Of a stretch of 8,764 bases of DNA, positions 1 to 5,598 are shown piece after piece. The stretch spans positions 1 through 8,764 of the forward strand of contig JBAQLV010000019.1 of NCBI GenBank assembly GCA_049302185.1. Direction: 5' to 3'. A program made the position numbers and the translations under genes. Source of the DNA: UBA1546 sp049302185. GTDB lineage: Bacteria; Nitrospirota; Thermodesulfovibrionia; Thermodesulfovibrionales; UBA1546. A model generated the notes under the pieces. The model did not search any database, was not told where the DNA came from, and was given only the letters and a program-made list of their open reading frames with translations. How positions within the stretch are numbered: position 1 is the stretch's first letter; each line of letters starts with the position of its first letter.

Positions 1-233
1 GCATAATGCCTCTTCTCCGTCTCGTACTCTACGTGCGCCGTGGCTATCGTGATTCCCCTTGCCTTCTCCTCAGGTGCATTGTCTATGCTGTCAAATGACC
101 TGAACTGCGCCAGCCCCTTCTGCGCCAGTACCTTCGTGATCGCCGCGGTCAACGTCGTCTTGCCATGGTCTACATGCCCGATCGTCCCTATGTTCGCATG
201 AGGCTTTAACCTCTCAAATTTAGCCTTTGCCAT
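1..233 (-). CDS. tuf: Elongation factor Tu, N-terminal part (partial, runs off the left edge)
   Basis: EF-Tu is the GTPase that delivers aminoacyl-tRNA to the ribosome. The 77 visible residues begin MAKAKFERLKPHANIGTIGH and carry the P-loop GHVDHGKT (about residues 19-26). The switch I segment follows, with the family sequence EEKARGITI (about 54-62) and then AHVEYET. The start ATG is at 233-231, with a strong AGGAGG-type ribosome binding site (complement of 238-243). The gene is the last member of a tRNA–tuf operon and no separate promoter is obvious. Codon use is much more GC-ending (ACG, GCG, GGG, CTG) than in the neighbouring genes, as expected for a very highly expressed gene. The identity is certain. 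Whether this is the tufA or tufB copy cannot be told, although the tRNA context is that of E. coli tufB. Confidence 0.98.
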   Translation of the reverse strand, partial: MAKAKFERLKPHANIGTIGHVDHGKTTLTAAITKVLAQKGLAQFRSFDSIDNAPEEKARGITIATAHVEYETEKRHY

Positions 234-252
234 TTTTCCTCCTCTTTTTTTA

Positions 253-295
253 GTTATTCGAATAACGCTTAACGAATAACGTGTAACGAGCAACC
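253..295. repeat. Degenerate heptamer array, consensus NNTAACG, in the tRNA-Thr/tuf spacer
   Basis: Four exact 7-bp units start at 261, 268, 275 and 282 (AATAACG, CTTAACG, AATAACG, TGTAACG). A worn fifth unit, AGCAACC, starts at 289. At 253-266 a perfect 14-bp palindrome (GTTATTCGAATAAC) joins one unit in the opposite orientation to the array. Five positions are nearly fixed and two vary freely. The array lies between the ribosome binding site of tuf and tRNA-Thr(GGU), so it is transcribed in the tuf leader. It is too short and lacks the spacers of a CRISPR. Confidence 0.75.
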
Positions 296-306
296 ATAAT
301 TCTCAA

Positions 307-379
307 AGCCCATGACCGGGATTGAACCGGTGACCTCATCCTTACCAAGGATGTGCTCTACCGACTGAGCTACATGGGC
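307..379 (-). tRNA. thrT: tRNA-Thr (anticodon GGU)
   Basis: The cloverleaf is complete: acceptor stem GCCCATG/CATGGGC, D arm GCTC/GAGC, anticodon stem CATCC/GGATG with loop TTGGTAA, and T arm ACCGG-TTCAATC-CCGGT. The anticodon GGT is the complement of 344-346. The first two acceptor pairs G1-C72 and C2-G71 fit threonine identity. The discriminator is U and CCA is not encoded (TTG follows), unlike the other three tRNAs here. It occupies the position of E. coli thrT, directly before tuf. Confidence 0.97.
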
Positions 380-384
380 AATTA

Positions 385-466
385 ACAGAACACAGAAGTC
401 AGAACACAGATAACAGATTTTTTCTATCTATTGTGTTCTGTGCTCTGTTTTCTGTCATCTGTCTTT
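385..466. repeat. Two opposed heptamer arrays, consensus ACAGANN, in the tRNA-Gly/tRNA-Thr spacer
   Basis: On the plus strand five consecutive 7-bp units begin at 385, 392, 399, 406 and 413 (ACAGAAC, ACAGAAG, TCAGAAC, ACAGATA, ACAGATT). After a short T-rich middle, the other arm (about 433-466) is the same motif on the minus strand (ACAGATG, ACAGAAA, ACAGAGC, ACAGAAC). The arms could fold into a long imperfect hairpin in the tRNA precursor. The variable dinucleotides of the two arms do not match in register, which argues for two opposed arrays and against a single copied palindrome. Confidence 0.75.
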
Positions 467-467
467 T

Positions 468-542
468 TGGAGCGGGAAACGGGATTCGAACCCGCGACCC
501 TCAGCTTGGAAGGCTGACGCTCTACCACTGAGCTACTCCCGC
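468..542 (-). tRNA. glyT: tRNA-Gly (anticodon UCC)
   Basis: Acceptor stem GCGGGAG pairs with TTCCCGC (one G·U pair at the seventh position). The D arm is GCTC/GAGC and the anticodon stem TCAGC/GCTGA with loop CTTCCAA. The T arm is GCGGG-TTCGAAT-CCCGT. The anticodon TCC is the complement of 508-510. The discriminator is U and the CCA end is encoded (complement of 468-470). It occupies the position of E. coli glyT in the thrU-tyrU-glyT-thrT-tufB operon. Confidence 0.97.
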
Positions 543-549
543 ACATAAA

Positions 550-656
550 AAGTTAAAAGTGAAAAGTTATAAGTTAAAAATTCCGGGTTATATTTTTTCA
601 TTCTTAACTTTTTTAACTTTCAACTATTAACTCGTAACTTCAAACTTTGTTCTGCA
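550..656. repeat. Two opposed heptamer arrays, consensus AAGTTNN, in the tRNA-Tyr/tRNA-Gly spacer
   Basis: On the plus strand four contiguous units begin at 550, 557, 564 and 571 (AAGTTAA, AAGTGAA, AAGTTAT, AAGTTAA). The right arm (about 603-650) carries the same motif on the minus strand, with units such as AAGTTTG, AAGTTAC, GAGTTAA, TAGTTGA and AAGTTAA, and small slips. A non-repeated AT-rich stretch with a central CCGGG (about 581-600) separates the arms. It follows the same architecture as the ACAGANN arrays one spacer away, with an unrelated unit sequence. Confidence 0.72.
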
Positions 657-664
657 AAGTTTGC

Positions 665-749
665 TGGTGGAGAGGGGAGGATTCGAACCTCCGAAGGCTG
701 CGCCGGCAGATTTACAGTCTGCTCCCTTTGGCCGCTCGGGAACCTCTCC
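665..749 (-). tRNA. tyrU: tRNA-Tyr (anticodon GUA)
   Basis: A class II tRNA of 85 nt including CCA. Acceptor stem GGAGAGG/CCTCTCC has discriminator A, and the long variable arm is typical of bacterial tRNA-Tyr. The T arm is GGAGG-TTCGAAT-CCTCC. The anticodon GTA is the complement of 713-715, in loop CTGTAAA. CCA is encoded (complement of 665-667). It is separated from the upstream tRNA-Thr(UGU) by only 17 bases. Confidence 0.97.
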
Positions 750-766
750 TCTGCGAGCTGTAAGCC

Positions 767-842
767 TGGAGCCACCGAAGGGAATTGAACCCCCGACCCG
801 CTGATTACAAATCAGCTGCTCTGCCAGCTGAGCTACGGTGGC
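767..842 (-). tRNA. thrU: tRNA-Thr (anticodon UGU)
   Basis: First tRNA of the operon. Acceptor stem GCCACCG pairs with CGGTGGC (3' strand read TTCGGTGGC). The D arm is GCTC/GAGC and the anticodon arm CTGAT-TTGTAA-ATCAG. The T arm is CGGGG-TTCAATT-CCC, with CTT pairing less perfectly. The anticodon TGT is the complement of 807-809. The discriminator is U and CCA is encoded (complement of 767-769). With tRNA-Thr(GGU) it covers most threonine codons. Confidence 0.96.
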
Positions 843-925
843 TTTAAAAAATCCCCTGGTAATTGAAAGAACAGAAAAAGGCAACACTAACCCCTTTTCA
901 TTAGAACTTAAATTAAACAACGTAT

Positions 926-955
926 ATTATAAAAAGGTCAATGGCAATATTTCAA
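926..955 (-). promoter_or_regulatory. Promoter of the tRNA-Thr-Tyr-Gly-Thr-tuf operon
   Basis: On the minus strand a -35 box TTGAAA (complement of 950-955) and a perfect -10 box TATAAT (complement of 926-931) are 18 bp apart. The predicted start near 919 gives a leader of about 77 nt before tRNA-Thr(UGU). The position between rlmB and the first tRNA is where a stable-RNA promoter is expected. The -35 box lies partly in the arm and loop of the hairpin at 940-978. Confidence 0.65.
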
Positions 956-978
956 GTATAATTTTAAATATTGCCATT
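940..978 (-). terminator. Hairpin after rlmB, likely terminator
   Basis: A perfect 13-bp inverted repeat (AATGGCAATATTT at 940-952, its complement at 966-978) encloses a 13-nt loop. It starts 13 bases past the rlmB stop. On the minus strand the stem is followed by GACC and then five T. The stem is AT-rich and the T-run is offset by four bases, so termination may be partial. It overlaps the -35 region of the tRNA operon promoter. Confidence 0.55.
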
Positions 979-991
979 TTTCTAACGTTTA

Positions 992-1768
992 TCAATTTTT
1001 TTTGATTCTTTGTCTCAATATCTCAAAAGCCAATATTCCTGTGGCAACAGAGACATTGAGGGAGTTTATTTTACCATGCATAGGAATGCTGACCAGAATG
1101 TCACATTGATCACTGACTGTTTTCCTCAACCCTTTACCCTCAGAACCGATCACGAGGGCCAAAGGTTCTGTGAAAGGAGCATCCCAAATTGTGTCCCTTG
1201 CATTTGCTTCTGCTCCTATTATAGTTATCCCCCTCTTCTTCATTGCGTGAAAAGCATGCTTGATATTTGCTACGATGGAGACAGGGATGTACTCAACAGC
1301 GCCTGCAGAAACCTTTGATACCCCGGAACCGAGTGTAGCAGACCTGTGTGATTGTATGACAATCCCATGTACACCAGCAGCATCTGCTACCCTTAATACT
1401 GCACCAAGGTTTCTTGGGTCTTCAATACAGTCAAGAATTACGAACAGCGCAGGTTCGTTTTTTCTGAAAGGTATATCAATTAAATCTTCAAGATCGATAT
1501 AGTCTTTTGGTGAGGCCTCGGCTGCGATTCCCTGGTGTCCCTTCCTGAAAGTACTGTCAAAAAAAACAGGATCTGCGAATTCAACAGATATATGTCTGCT
1601 TTCTGCCTCTTTCCTTACTTCAAGCACCTTATCATGTCTGGCTGTCGAAATAACGATACGTTTAATAATTCTCCCTGCTCTTGTTGCTTCCATCACAGGG
1701 TTCAAACCGTAAATCCATTCGCTATCCGACCTTGACTTTCCAGTCAGTCCGGTCTTTTTTATCTTCAA
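992..1768 (-). CDS. rlmB: 23S rRNA 2'-O-methyltransferase, RlmB/TrmH family (SPOUT)
   Basis: The family methylates the 2'-oxygen of ribose in RNA with S-adenosylmethionine; RlmB acts on G2251 (E. coli numbering) of 23S rRNA. The three SPOUT motifs are present: NLGAVLRVADAAG (about residues 120-132), VIGSEGKGL (206-214) and INSLNVSVATGI (234-245, the trefoil-knot AdoMet site). An N-terminal substrate-binding domain begins IYGLNPVMEA (19-28), typical of RlmB. The start is uncertain. The frame is open to an ATG at 1840, but that would overlap cysS by over 110 bases. I chose TTG at 1768 (258 aa, near the usual ~245, AAGG 8 nt upstream, 47-base overlap). ATG at 1807 with GGAG 8 nt upstream is a real alternative. 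No ATG, GTG or TTG lies between the cysS stop and the conserved IYG. The gene is co-transcribed with cysS. Confidence 0.9.
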   Translation of the reverse strand: MKIKKTGLTGKSRSDSEWIYGLNPVMEATRAGRIIKRIVISTARHDKVLEVRKEAESRHISVEFADPVFFDSTFRKGHQGIAAEASPKDYIDLEDLIDIPFRKNEPALFVILDCIEDPRNLGAVLRVADAAGVHGIVIQSHRSATLGSGVSKVSAGAVEYIPVSIVANIKHAFHAMKKRGITIIGAEANARDTIWDAPFTEPLALVIGSEGKGLRKTVSDQCDILVSIPMHGKINSLNVSVATGILAFEILRQRIKKN

Positions 1769-3128
1769 CGATAATGCCTTTTTCTTCGAGTTCTTTCCTG
1801 ATAGCATCAGCATAGCTCCAGTCTTTTTTCTCTCTTGCATCCTGACGTTCTCTGATCTTCTCCAGAATATCCTGTTCAGAAAGCCCGATCTTTTTTATCT
1901 CCATCAATGAAAGGTACCACTCATGGGGGGATCTATCGAATATATTGAGAACACTCCCGGCTTCTGAAAGCAACTCTTTTGTCATTAATAAAAGTTCTCT
2001 GTCTTTTGTTCCCGAGGGTTTATGATCGAGAAATCTGTTTGCCTCCCGGATGATCTCAAATATATGTCCAAGCGCAAGGGCAGTATTAAAATCATCATCC
2101 ATTGCCTCCTCGAATCTGTCTCTGAAAGAAAAAAGGAGGTCTTTGAAGATCTTTCCGCTATTTGAAAAGTCATTCTTAACGTTATAGTCCTTTTCGAGAA
2201 AATCGTTTATCCTCATAATTGTAGAGTAATATCTGTCTATCGAGGTCTCTGACTCGTGTAATTGTTCATCAGAAAACTCTATCGGACTCCTGTAATGAGT
2301 GGAGAGGAGGAAAAGCCTGATTACTTCCGGATCAAATGTATCGAGGACTTCTCTTATTGTAAAGAAGTTGCCGAGTGATTTTGACATCTTTTCTTTGTCG
2401 ATAGTAATAAAGCCATTATGAACCCAGAACCTTGCAAAAGGTTTCCCGGTAAATGCCTCTGACTGAGCTATCTCATTTTCATGATGGGGGAAGAGTAAAT
2501 CAGCGCCTCCTCCATGAATATCAAAACTTTCTCCGAGATGCTTCAAAGACATGGCAGAGCATTCAATATGCCAGCCCGGCCTTCCCAATCCCCATGGACT
2601 TTCCCAGAATGGCTCGCCTTCTTTTGATTTTTTCCATAAAGCAAAATCTAACGGGTTCTTTTTCCGTTCATCAACTTCAACCCTTGCTCCGGCTATCATT
2701 TCTTCAGGATCCCTCTTTGATAATTTTCCATATCCTGAAAATTTATCAACTGCAAAATAGACACTGCCGTCAACTTCATAAGCAAACCCTTTTTCAATAA
2801 GTCCTTTGACGATATCTATCATCTCTTTAATATATTCTGTTGCCTTTGGCTCTACATCAGCCCGTCCAACGCCCAGCCTGTCCATATCCCTGTAATATTC
2901 ATCTGTATATTTTCTGGCAACGGTATCCCATGTAATACCTTCCTGGTTTGCCCTGTTGATTATCTTGTCGTCTATATCAGTGAAATTCCTTATATACGTC
3001 ACATGAAAGCCCTTATGTTTCAGATATCTCCTTATGACATCGAATACAATAGCACTCCGTGCATGACCTATATGGCAGTAGTCGTATACCGTTACCCCGC
3101 ATGCGTATATCCTGACTTTATCCGCCAT
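1722..3128 (-). CDS. cysS: Cysteinyl-tRNA synthetase (canonical start missing; likely begins near 3179-3182)
   Basis: Charges tRNA-Cys with cysteine in the cytoplasm (class I synthetase). From the ATG at 3128 there are 468 residues. The HIGH motif is HIGH at 19-22 and KMSKS is at 247-251. The likely zinc ligands are C10, C190, H215 and E219. TDIDDK (50-55), RPGWHIECS and GGGADLLFPHHENE follow the family closely. The C-terminal helical and anticodon-binding region ends DWKVKVG. This ATG lies too far in. Upstream the same frame stays open and encodes IKIYNTLSREKEEFIPL, the conserved first strand of bacterial CysRS. That extension has no ATG, GTG or TTG: its codons run AAG-ATA-AAG-ATT from 3182. 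The ATG at 3128 has no well-spaced Shine-Dalgarno. It overlaps rlmB at its 3' end. Confidence 0.95.
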   Translation of the reverse strand: MADKVRIYACGVTVYDYCHIGHARSAIVFDVIRRYLKHKGFHVTYIRNFTDIDDKIINRANQEGITWDTVARKYTDEYYRDMDRLGVGRADVEPKATEYIKEMIDIVKGLIEKGFAYEVDGSVYFAVDKFSGYGKLSKRDPEEMIAGARVEVDERKKNPLDFALWKKSKEGEPFWESPWGLGRPGWHIECSAMSLKHLGESFDIHGGGADLLFPHHENEIAQSEAFTGKPFARFWVHNGFITIDKEKMSKSLGNFFTIREVLDTFDPEVIRLFLLSTHYRSPIEFSDEQLHESETSIDRYYSTIMRINDFLEKDYNVKNDFSNSGKIFKDLLFSFRDRFEEAMDDDFNTALALGHIFEIIREANRFLDHKPSGTKDRELLLMTKELLSEAGSVLNIFDRSPHEWYLSLMEIKKIGLSEQDILEKIRERQDAREKKDWSYADAIRKELEEKGIIVEDKKDRTDWKVKVG

Positions 3129-3204
3129 TAAGGGGATGAATTCCTCTTTTTCTCTGCTGAGTGTGTTATAAATCTTTATCTTATATCTATCCCATATGAA
3201 TTTT

Positions 3205-3223
3205 TTGTATAGAGATTATACAA
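3205..3223 (-). promoter_or_regulatory. cysS -10 box inside an operator-like inverted repeat
   Basis: TTGTATA (3205-3211) and its exact complement TATACAA (3217-3223) are separated by 5 bases. The minus-strand reading contains a perfect TATAAT (complement of 3215-3220). Initiation would fall near 3208, about 26-30 nt before the presumed cysS start. No clear -35 box is found 15-19 bp upstream. The site could be a regulator-binding palindrome over a promoter or just an AT-rich coincidence. Confidence 0.35.
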
Positions 3224-3324
3224 CAATTCAGATTTCTCGGACTTGGAAGTATTTGTGGTTGTCGAAGAAATATAATTTCCATAGCGGTGGCACTGTGACA
3301 AGACAAAGAGCATTATTGTACTAT

Positions 3325-3750
3325 ATGCTTCTGATGGAACGGAAAAACTCGCAGGAAATCGATACTAAAAAGATGATTTCTGATTACATGGAAAACGGTC
3401 TGCTTGATAATATCATTGATATGTTCAAATATGATAAAAACCTTTACGAATATGCCGGATACTTAATGTCGGATGAGAGAATGCGGGTAAGGATCGGCGT
3501 TACAGCACTTTTTGAGACATTAAAAAAACAGGATTCGGAAAATATATCAAGAGCAGTACCGTACATGCTTCCTCTCCTGAAAGATCAAAATCCCGTAATC
3601 AGAGGTGATGCAGCCAATCTGTTTGGCATAATAGGAAATAAGGATGCTATCCCGTTTCTTGAAGAAATGCTCAATGATACAGATGCGAATGTAAGGATTA
3701 TTACCGAAGAAGCAATAGAAGATATAAAAACAAACGCACTATCCCTGTAA
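3325..3750 (+). CDS. Small HEAT-repeat protein
   Basis: A soluble protein of about 141 residues with no signal peptide or membrane segment. The C-terminal two thirds are HEAT/PBS-lyase-type helical repeats. One unit is around 75-104 (AVPYMLPLLKDQNPVIRGDA, then NLFGIIG). Another is around 106-134 (DAIPFLEEMLNDTDANVRII, then TEEAIEDI). A less regular unit lies around 49-68 (SDERMRVRIGVTALFETL). Such repeats form protein-binding solenoids and no enzymatic residues are visible, so the partner is unknown. The frame is open from an ATG at 3196, but that start overlaps the cysS promoter region and encodes an unconvincing N-terminus. A TATAAT at 3271-3276 would start transcription near 3283, leaving GTG 3295 (GGTGG just upstream), ATG 3325 or ATG 3334 as possible starts. 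I chose 3325. The gene is divergent from cysS. Confidence 0.75.
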   Translation: MLLMERKNSQEIDTKKMISDYMENGLLDNIIDMFKYDKNLYEYAGYLMSDERMRVRIGVTALFETLKKQDSENISRAVPYMLPLLKDQNPVIRGDAANLFGIIGNKDAIPFLEEMLNDTDANVRIITEEAIEDIKTNALSL

Positions 3751-3781
3751 TTTCAACTTTAAGCACGGTTTTATTTATTGC

Positions 3782-3811
3782 TTGACAAATGGGTTCCTTA
3801 TTTTACATAGT
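3782..3811 (+). promoter_or_regulatory. Candidate promoter of the RRM protein gene
   Basis: A perfect -35 hexamer TTGACA lies at 3782-3787. The -10 is weaker: TACATA at 3804-3809 (16-bp spacing) or CATAGT at 3806-3811 (18-bp spacing). Transcription would start near 3816-3818, giving a leader of roughly 60 nt before the start codon at 3878. It sits in the gap between two same-strand genes, suggesting the RRM gene is transcribed on its own. Confidence 0.45.
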
Positions 3812-3877
3812 TATTTTGCATATTTTCAGGCTCTTTTTAGGAGTTTAATCGAGTATCAAATGTTATGAGGAGGAAGA

Positions 3878-4207
3878 ATGAGTAAAAGGCTTTACGTCGG
3901 AAACATCTCCTTTAAGGCTACGGAGGATGATTTGAAGAATCTGTTCTCTCAGGCAGGTGAAGTTGTATCTGTTAAGCTTATTACAGATGCAGCTACAGGC
4001 AGACTCAGGGGCTTTGGCTTCGTTGAAATGGCCTCTAATGAAGAGGCTCAGCAGGCGGTTACAAAATTGAACGGTCATGCCTTTATGGAAAGAGAAATTA
4101 TTGTAAATGAGGCAAAACCACAGGAAAGCCGCGATAGGGGCGAGAGAGGCGATAGGGGCCGCTCAAGGGAAAAAGGCGGTTTCGGATTCCGGGGAGGAAG
4201 GAAATAA
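3878..4207 (+). CDS. RRM-type RNA-binding protein with RG-rich tail
   Basis: A single RNA-recognition motif protein of 109 residues, of the glycine-rich type found in cyanobacteria and many environmental bacteria. RNP2 is LYVGNI (residues 5-10) and RNP1 is RGFGFVEM (44-51), with the exposed aromatics Y6, F46 and F48 expected to stack on single-stranded RNA. The tail (about 80-109) is rich in Arg, Gly and Asp, with RDRGERGDRGR and GFGFRGGRK, and is probably disordered. GAGGAGG sits 6 bases before the ATG and marks the start clearly. Family members are often cold-induced and bind RNA with low specificity. The role here is inferred only from the family. It converges with the DUF89 gene, 33 bases away, and no clear terminator is visible between them. 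Confidence 0.95.
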   Translation: MSKRLYVGNISFKATEDDLKNLFSQAGEVVSVKLITDAATGRLRGFGFVEMASNEEAQQAVTKLNGHAFMEREIIVNEAKPQESRDRGERGDRGRSREKGGFGFRGGRK

Positions 4208-4240
4208 GCTTTACCCGAGAGTATTATCCAGCCAGCAAAA

Positions 4241-5086
4241 TCATGATTTCTTGAGAAGCATAGATCCAGTTGGAAGGCCAAGTTCTTTTGAAACCACATC
4301 ACATTTGGATTGGAAAAGGAAGAATATTGTCTTTTCAGTGCCGATGAGTGTTTCGAAGTTACCCTGTCCTTTGCTGATAATGAAAGGAGCATTTTTAAAC
4401 GCCTCTTGAAATGAAGGAGATGTCCAGTCGAGGATCGTGCCAACAGCTTCAGACCCATTGTCAATAACTTCACAAACCTCTGTAAGGCCTGATTCTTCCG
4501 CATCTTCTAACACTGCATCATTAATTACAGGAGAGCCTTTAACGACTGCGGTAACTTTTTTCCCAAGATGGATGAGTGTCTCGATAAGGAGCCTGTCAAA
4601 CACAATCTCCCCTGCATTATCTGTCAGATAAAAGATATCATCTGTTTGGGAGAGAGCATCTTTGAATACAGTGTAATCGTCCACGGCAAATGAGTTGTTC
4701 ATGGCCCTCCTGATAGTTCCTTCAATATCTACAGAGGTGAATATCCCAAAATCTATCACATTGCCGGCAACAGAGAGTCTCGTACTTGTCCATAACGGGT
4801 CAGGACTTTTTTCGATCATATTCCTCAGCAGAGGATAGAGCTTGAGCGCGATCCGGTTATATTCTGATTTTATCTCCTTAAAGGGATCTTTATTCAGCAT
4901 CTTCCTGATCTTCCTGTGAATAAAAGTGGTTATATGTGCAGGGGTTTTTGATACATCAGTATTGCGTATAACTTCAAGGGTGCTTTTTAAAATGAATTCC
5001 TGTAATGCCGTATCTTCTGTCCCAAGTCTCAGAGCAATAATAGATTGCCGGAGAAAACACGGAAAACAATCGATATCTACCCTCAT
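4241..5086 (-). CDS. DUF89 / ARMT1-like metal-dependent phosphatase
   Basis: A 281-residue member of the DUF89 family, which includes metal-dependent phosphatases thought to hydrolyse damaged or surplus sugar phosphates. Visible signatures are an N-terminal CxxC (C7-C10, in DCFPCFLRQ), SVAGNVID (105-112), the core metal motif TDNAGEIVFD (155-164) with D156 and N157, VKGSPVINDA (182-191) with D190, and SKGQGNFE (238-245). All the metal and core positions expected of an active enzyme appear intact. The length matches the short prokaryotic subfamily. The ATG at 5086 overlaps the purE stop in an ATGA arrangement and has no clear Shine-Dalgarno of its own, so it is probably translationally coupled to purE. 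This suggests a substrate linked to purine synthesis, for instance a phosphoribosyl intermediate or breakdown product. The physiological substrate cannot be read from the sequence. Confidence 0.85.
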   Translation of the reverse strand: MRVDIDCFPCFLRQSIIALRLGTEDTALQEFILKSTLEVIRNTDVSKTPAHITTFIHRKIRKMLNKDPFKEIKSEYNRIALKLYPLLRNMIEKSPDPLWTSTRLSVAGNVIDFGIFTSVDIEGTIRRAMNNSFAVDDYTVFKDALSQTDDIFYLTDNAGEIVFDRLLIETLIHLGKKVTAVVKGSPVINDAVLEDAEESGLTEVCEVIDNGSEAVGTILDWTSPSFQEAFKNAPFIISKGQGNFETLIGTEKTIFFLFQSKCDVVSKELGLPTGSMLLKKS

Positions 5087-5589
5087 TGCTGATCGTTGGA
5101 ACCTTTGATTGCCTGTGCCTTTTTCTCAATCTCTTCTGCCATCTTTTTTCTATAGTCTTTCAATCTTTTTACAATAGCCTGGTCTTTCCTGCCAATAATC
5201 TGGGCCGAAAGGATAGCAGCATTTTTTGCACCGGCTTTGCCTATCGCCATGGTAGCAACAGGGACCCCTGGAGGCATCTGAACGGTAGAAAGAAGCGAAT
5301 CTATACCATGAAGGGGTGATGAGTCTATTGGAACTCCTATTACAGGGATGATCGTATGTGCTGCAATTACTCCAGCCAGGTGAGCAGCCATGCCGGCGCC
5401 TGCGATTATAACTTCAATGCCTTTCTCTTCAGCCTCTGAAGCAATTTTTACAGAGCGTTCCGGGGTTCTGTGTGCAGATGCAATAGTCATCTCGTAGGGG
5501 ATTTTCAGTTTTTTCAGGATCTCCTCTGCACATGCCATGATCGGCATGTCAGAATCACTGCCCATAATTATCAATACCTGTGGTTTCAT
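5083..5589 (-). CDS. purE: N5-carboxyaminoimidazole ribonucleotide mutase
   Basis: PurE class I moves the carboxyl group of N5-CAIR to carbon 4 to give CAIR in de novo purine synthesis. The 168-residue protein has the phosphate-binding GSDSD (10-14), SAHRTP with catalytic H40 (38-43), GAGMAAHLAGV (64-74), and the long conserved DSLLSTVQMPPGVPVATM (97-114) followed by AIGKAGAKNAA. These are the features of the N5-CAIR mutase form, and its partner PurK is not in the window. The start ATG at 5589 has AAGGAG about 6 bases upstream, which overlaps the purD stop codon. The gap to purD is 9 bases, so the two are in one operon. The downstream DUF89 gene overlaps the purE stop by 4 bases. Confidence 0.97.
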   Translation of the reverse strand: MKPQVLIIMGSDSDMPIMACAEEILKKLKIPYEMTIASAHRTPERSVKIASEAEEKGIEVIIAGAGMAAHLAGVIAAHTIIPVIGVPIDSSPLHGIDSLLSTVQMPPGVPVATMAIGKAGAKNAAILSAQIIGRKDQAIVKRLKDYRKKMAEEIEKKAQAIKGSNDQQ

Positions 5590-5598
5590 GTTTTCTCC

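Noticed and set aside
253..656. CRISPR array
   Set aside because: Units are 7 bp with no unique spacers of 25-45 bp, orientation flips inside each array, and no cas genes are present.
627..920. Open frame of 97 codons on the minus strand
   Set aside because: It runs through tRNA-Tyr and tRNA-Thr(UGU). The peptide (VAQLAEQ, GGSIPFGGS) is the usual translation of tRNA genes and is not a protein.
926..941. TTGACC next to TATAAT on the minus strand read as one promoter
   Set aside because: The two hexamers are only 4 bp apart. The TTGAAA box 18 bp upstream of TATAAT is the workable -35.
1010..1735. Plus-strand open frames opposite rlmB
   Set aside because: They are antisense shadows of rlmB with no ribosome binding sites and no recognisable protein features.
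3196..3324. N-terminal extension of the HEAT protein from ATG 3196
   Set aside because: It has no Shine-Dalgarno, covers the cysS promoter region and encodes a sequence with no repeat character. A TATAAT at 3271 points to a later start.
4238..4249. AAATCATGATTT palindrome between the convergent RRM and DUF89 genes as a terminator
   Set aside because: It is short, AT-rich, without a loop or T-run, and it includes the DUF89 stop codon.
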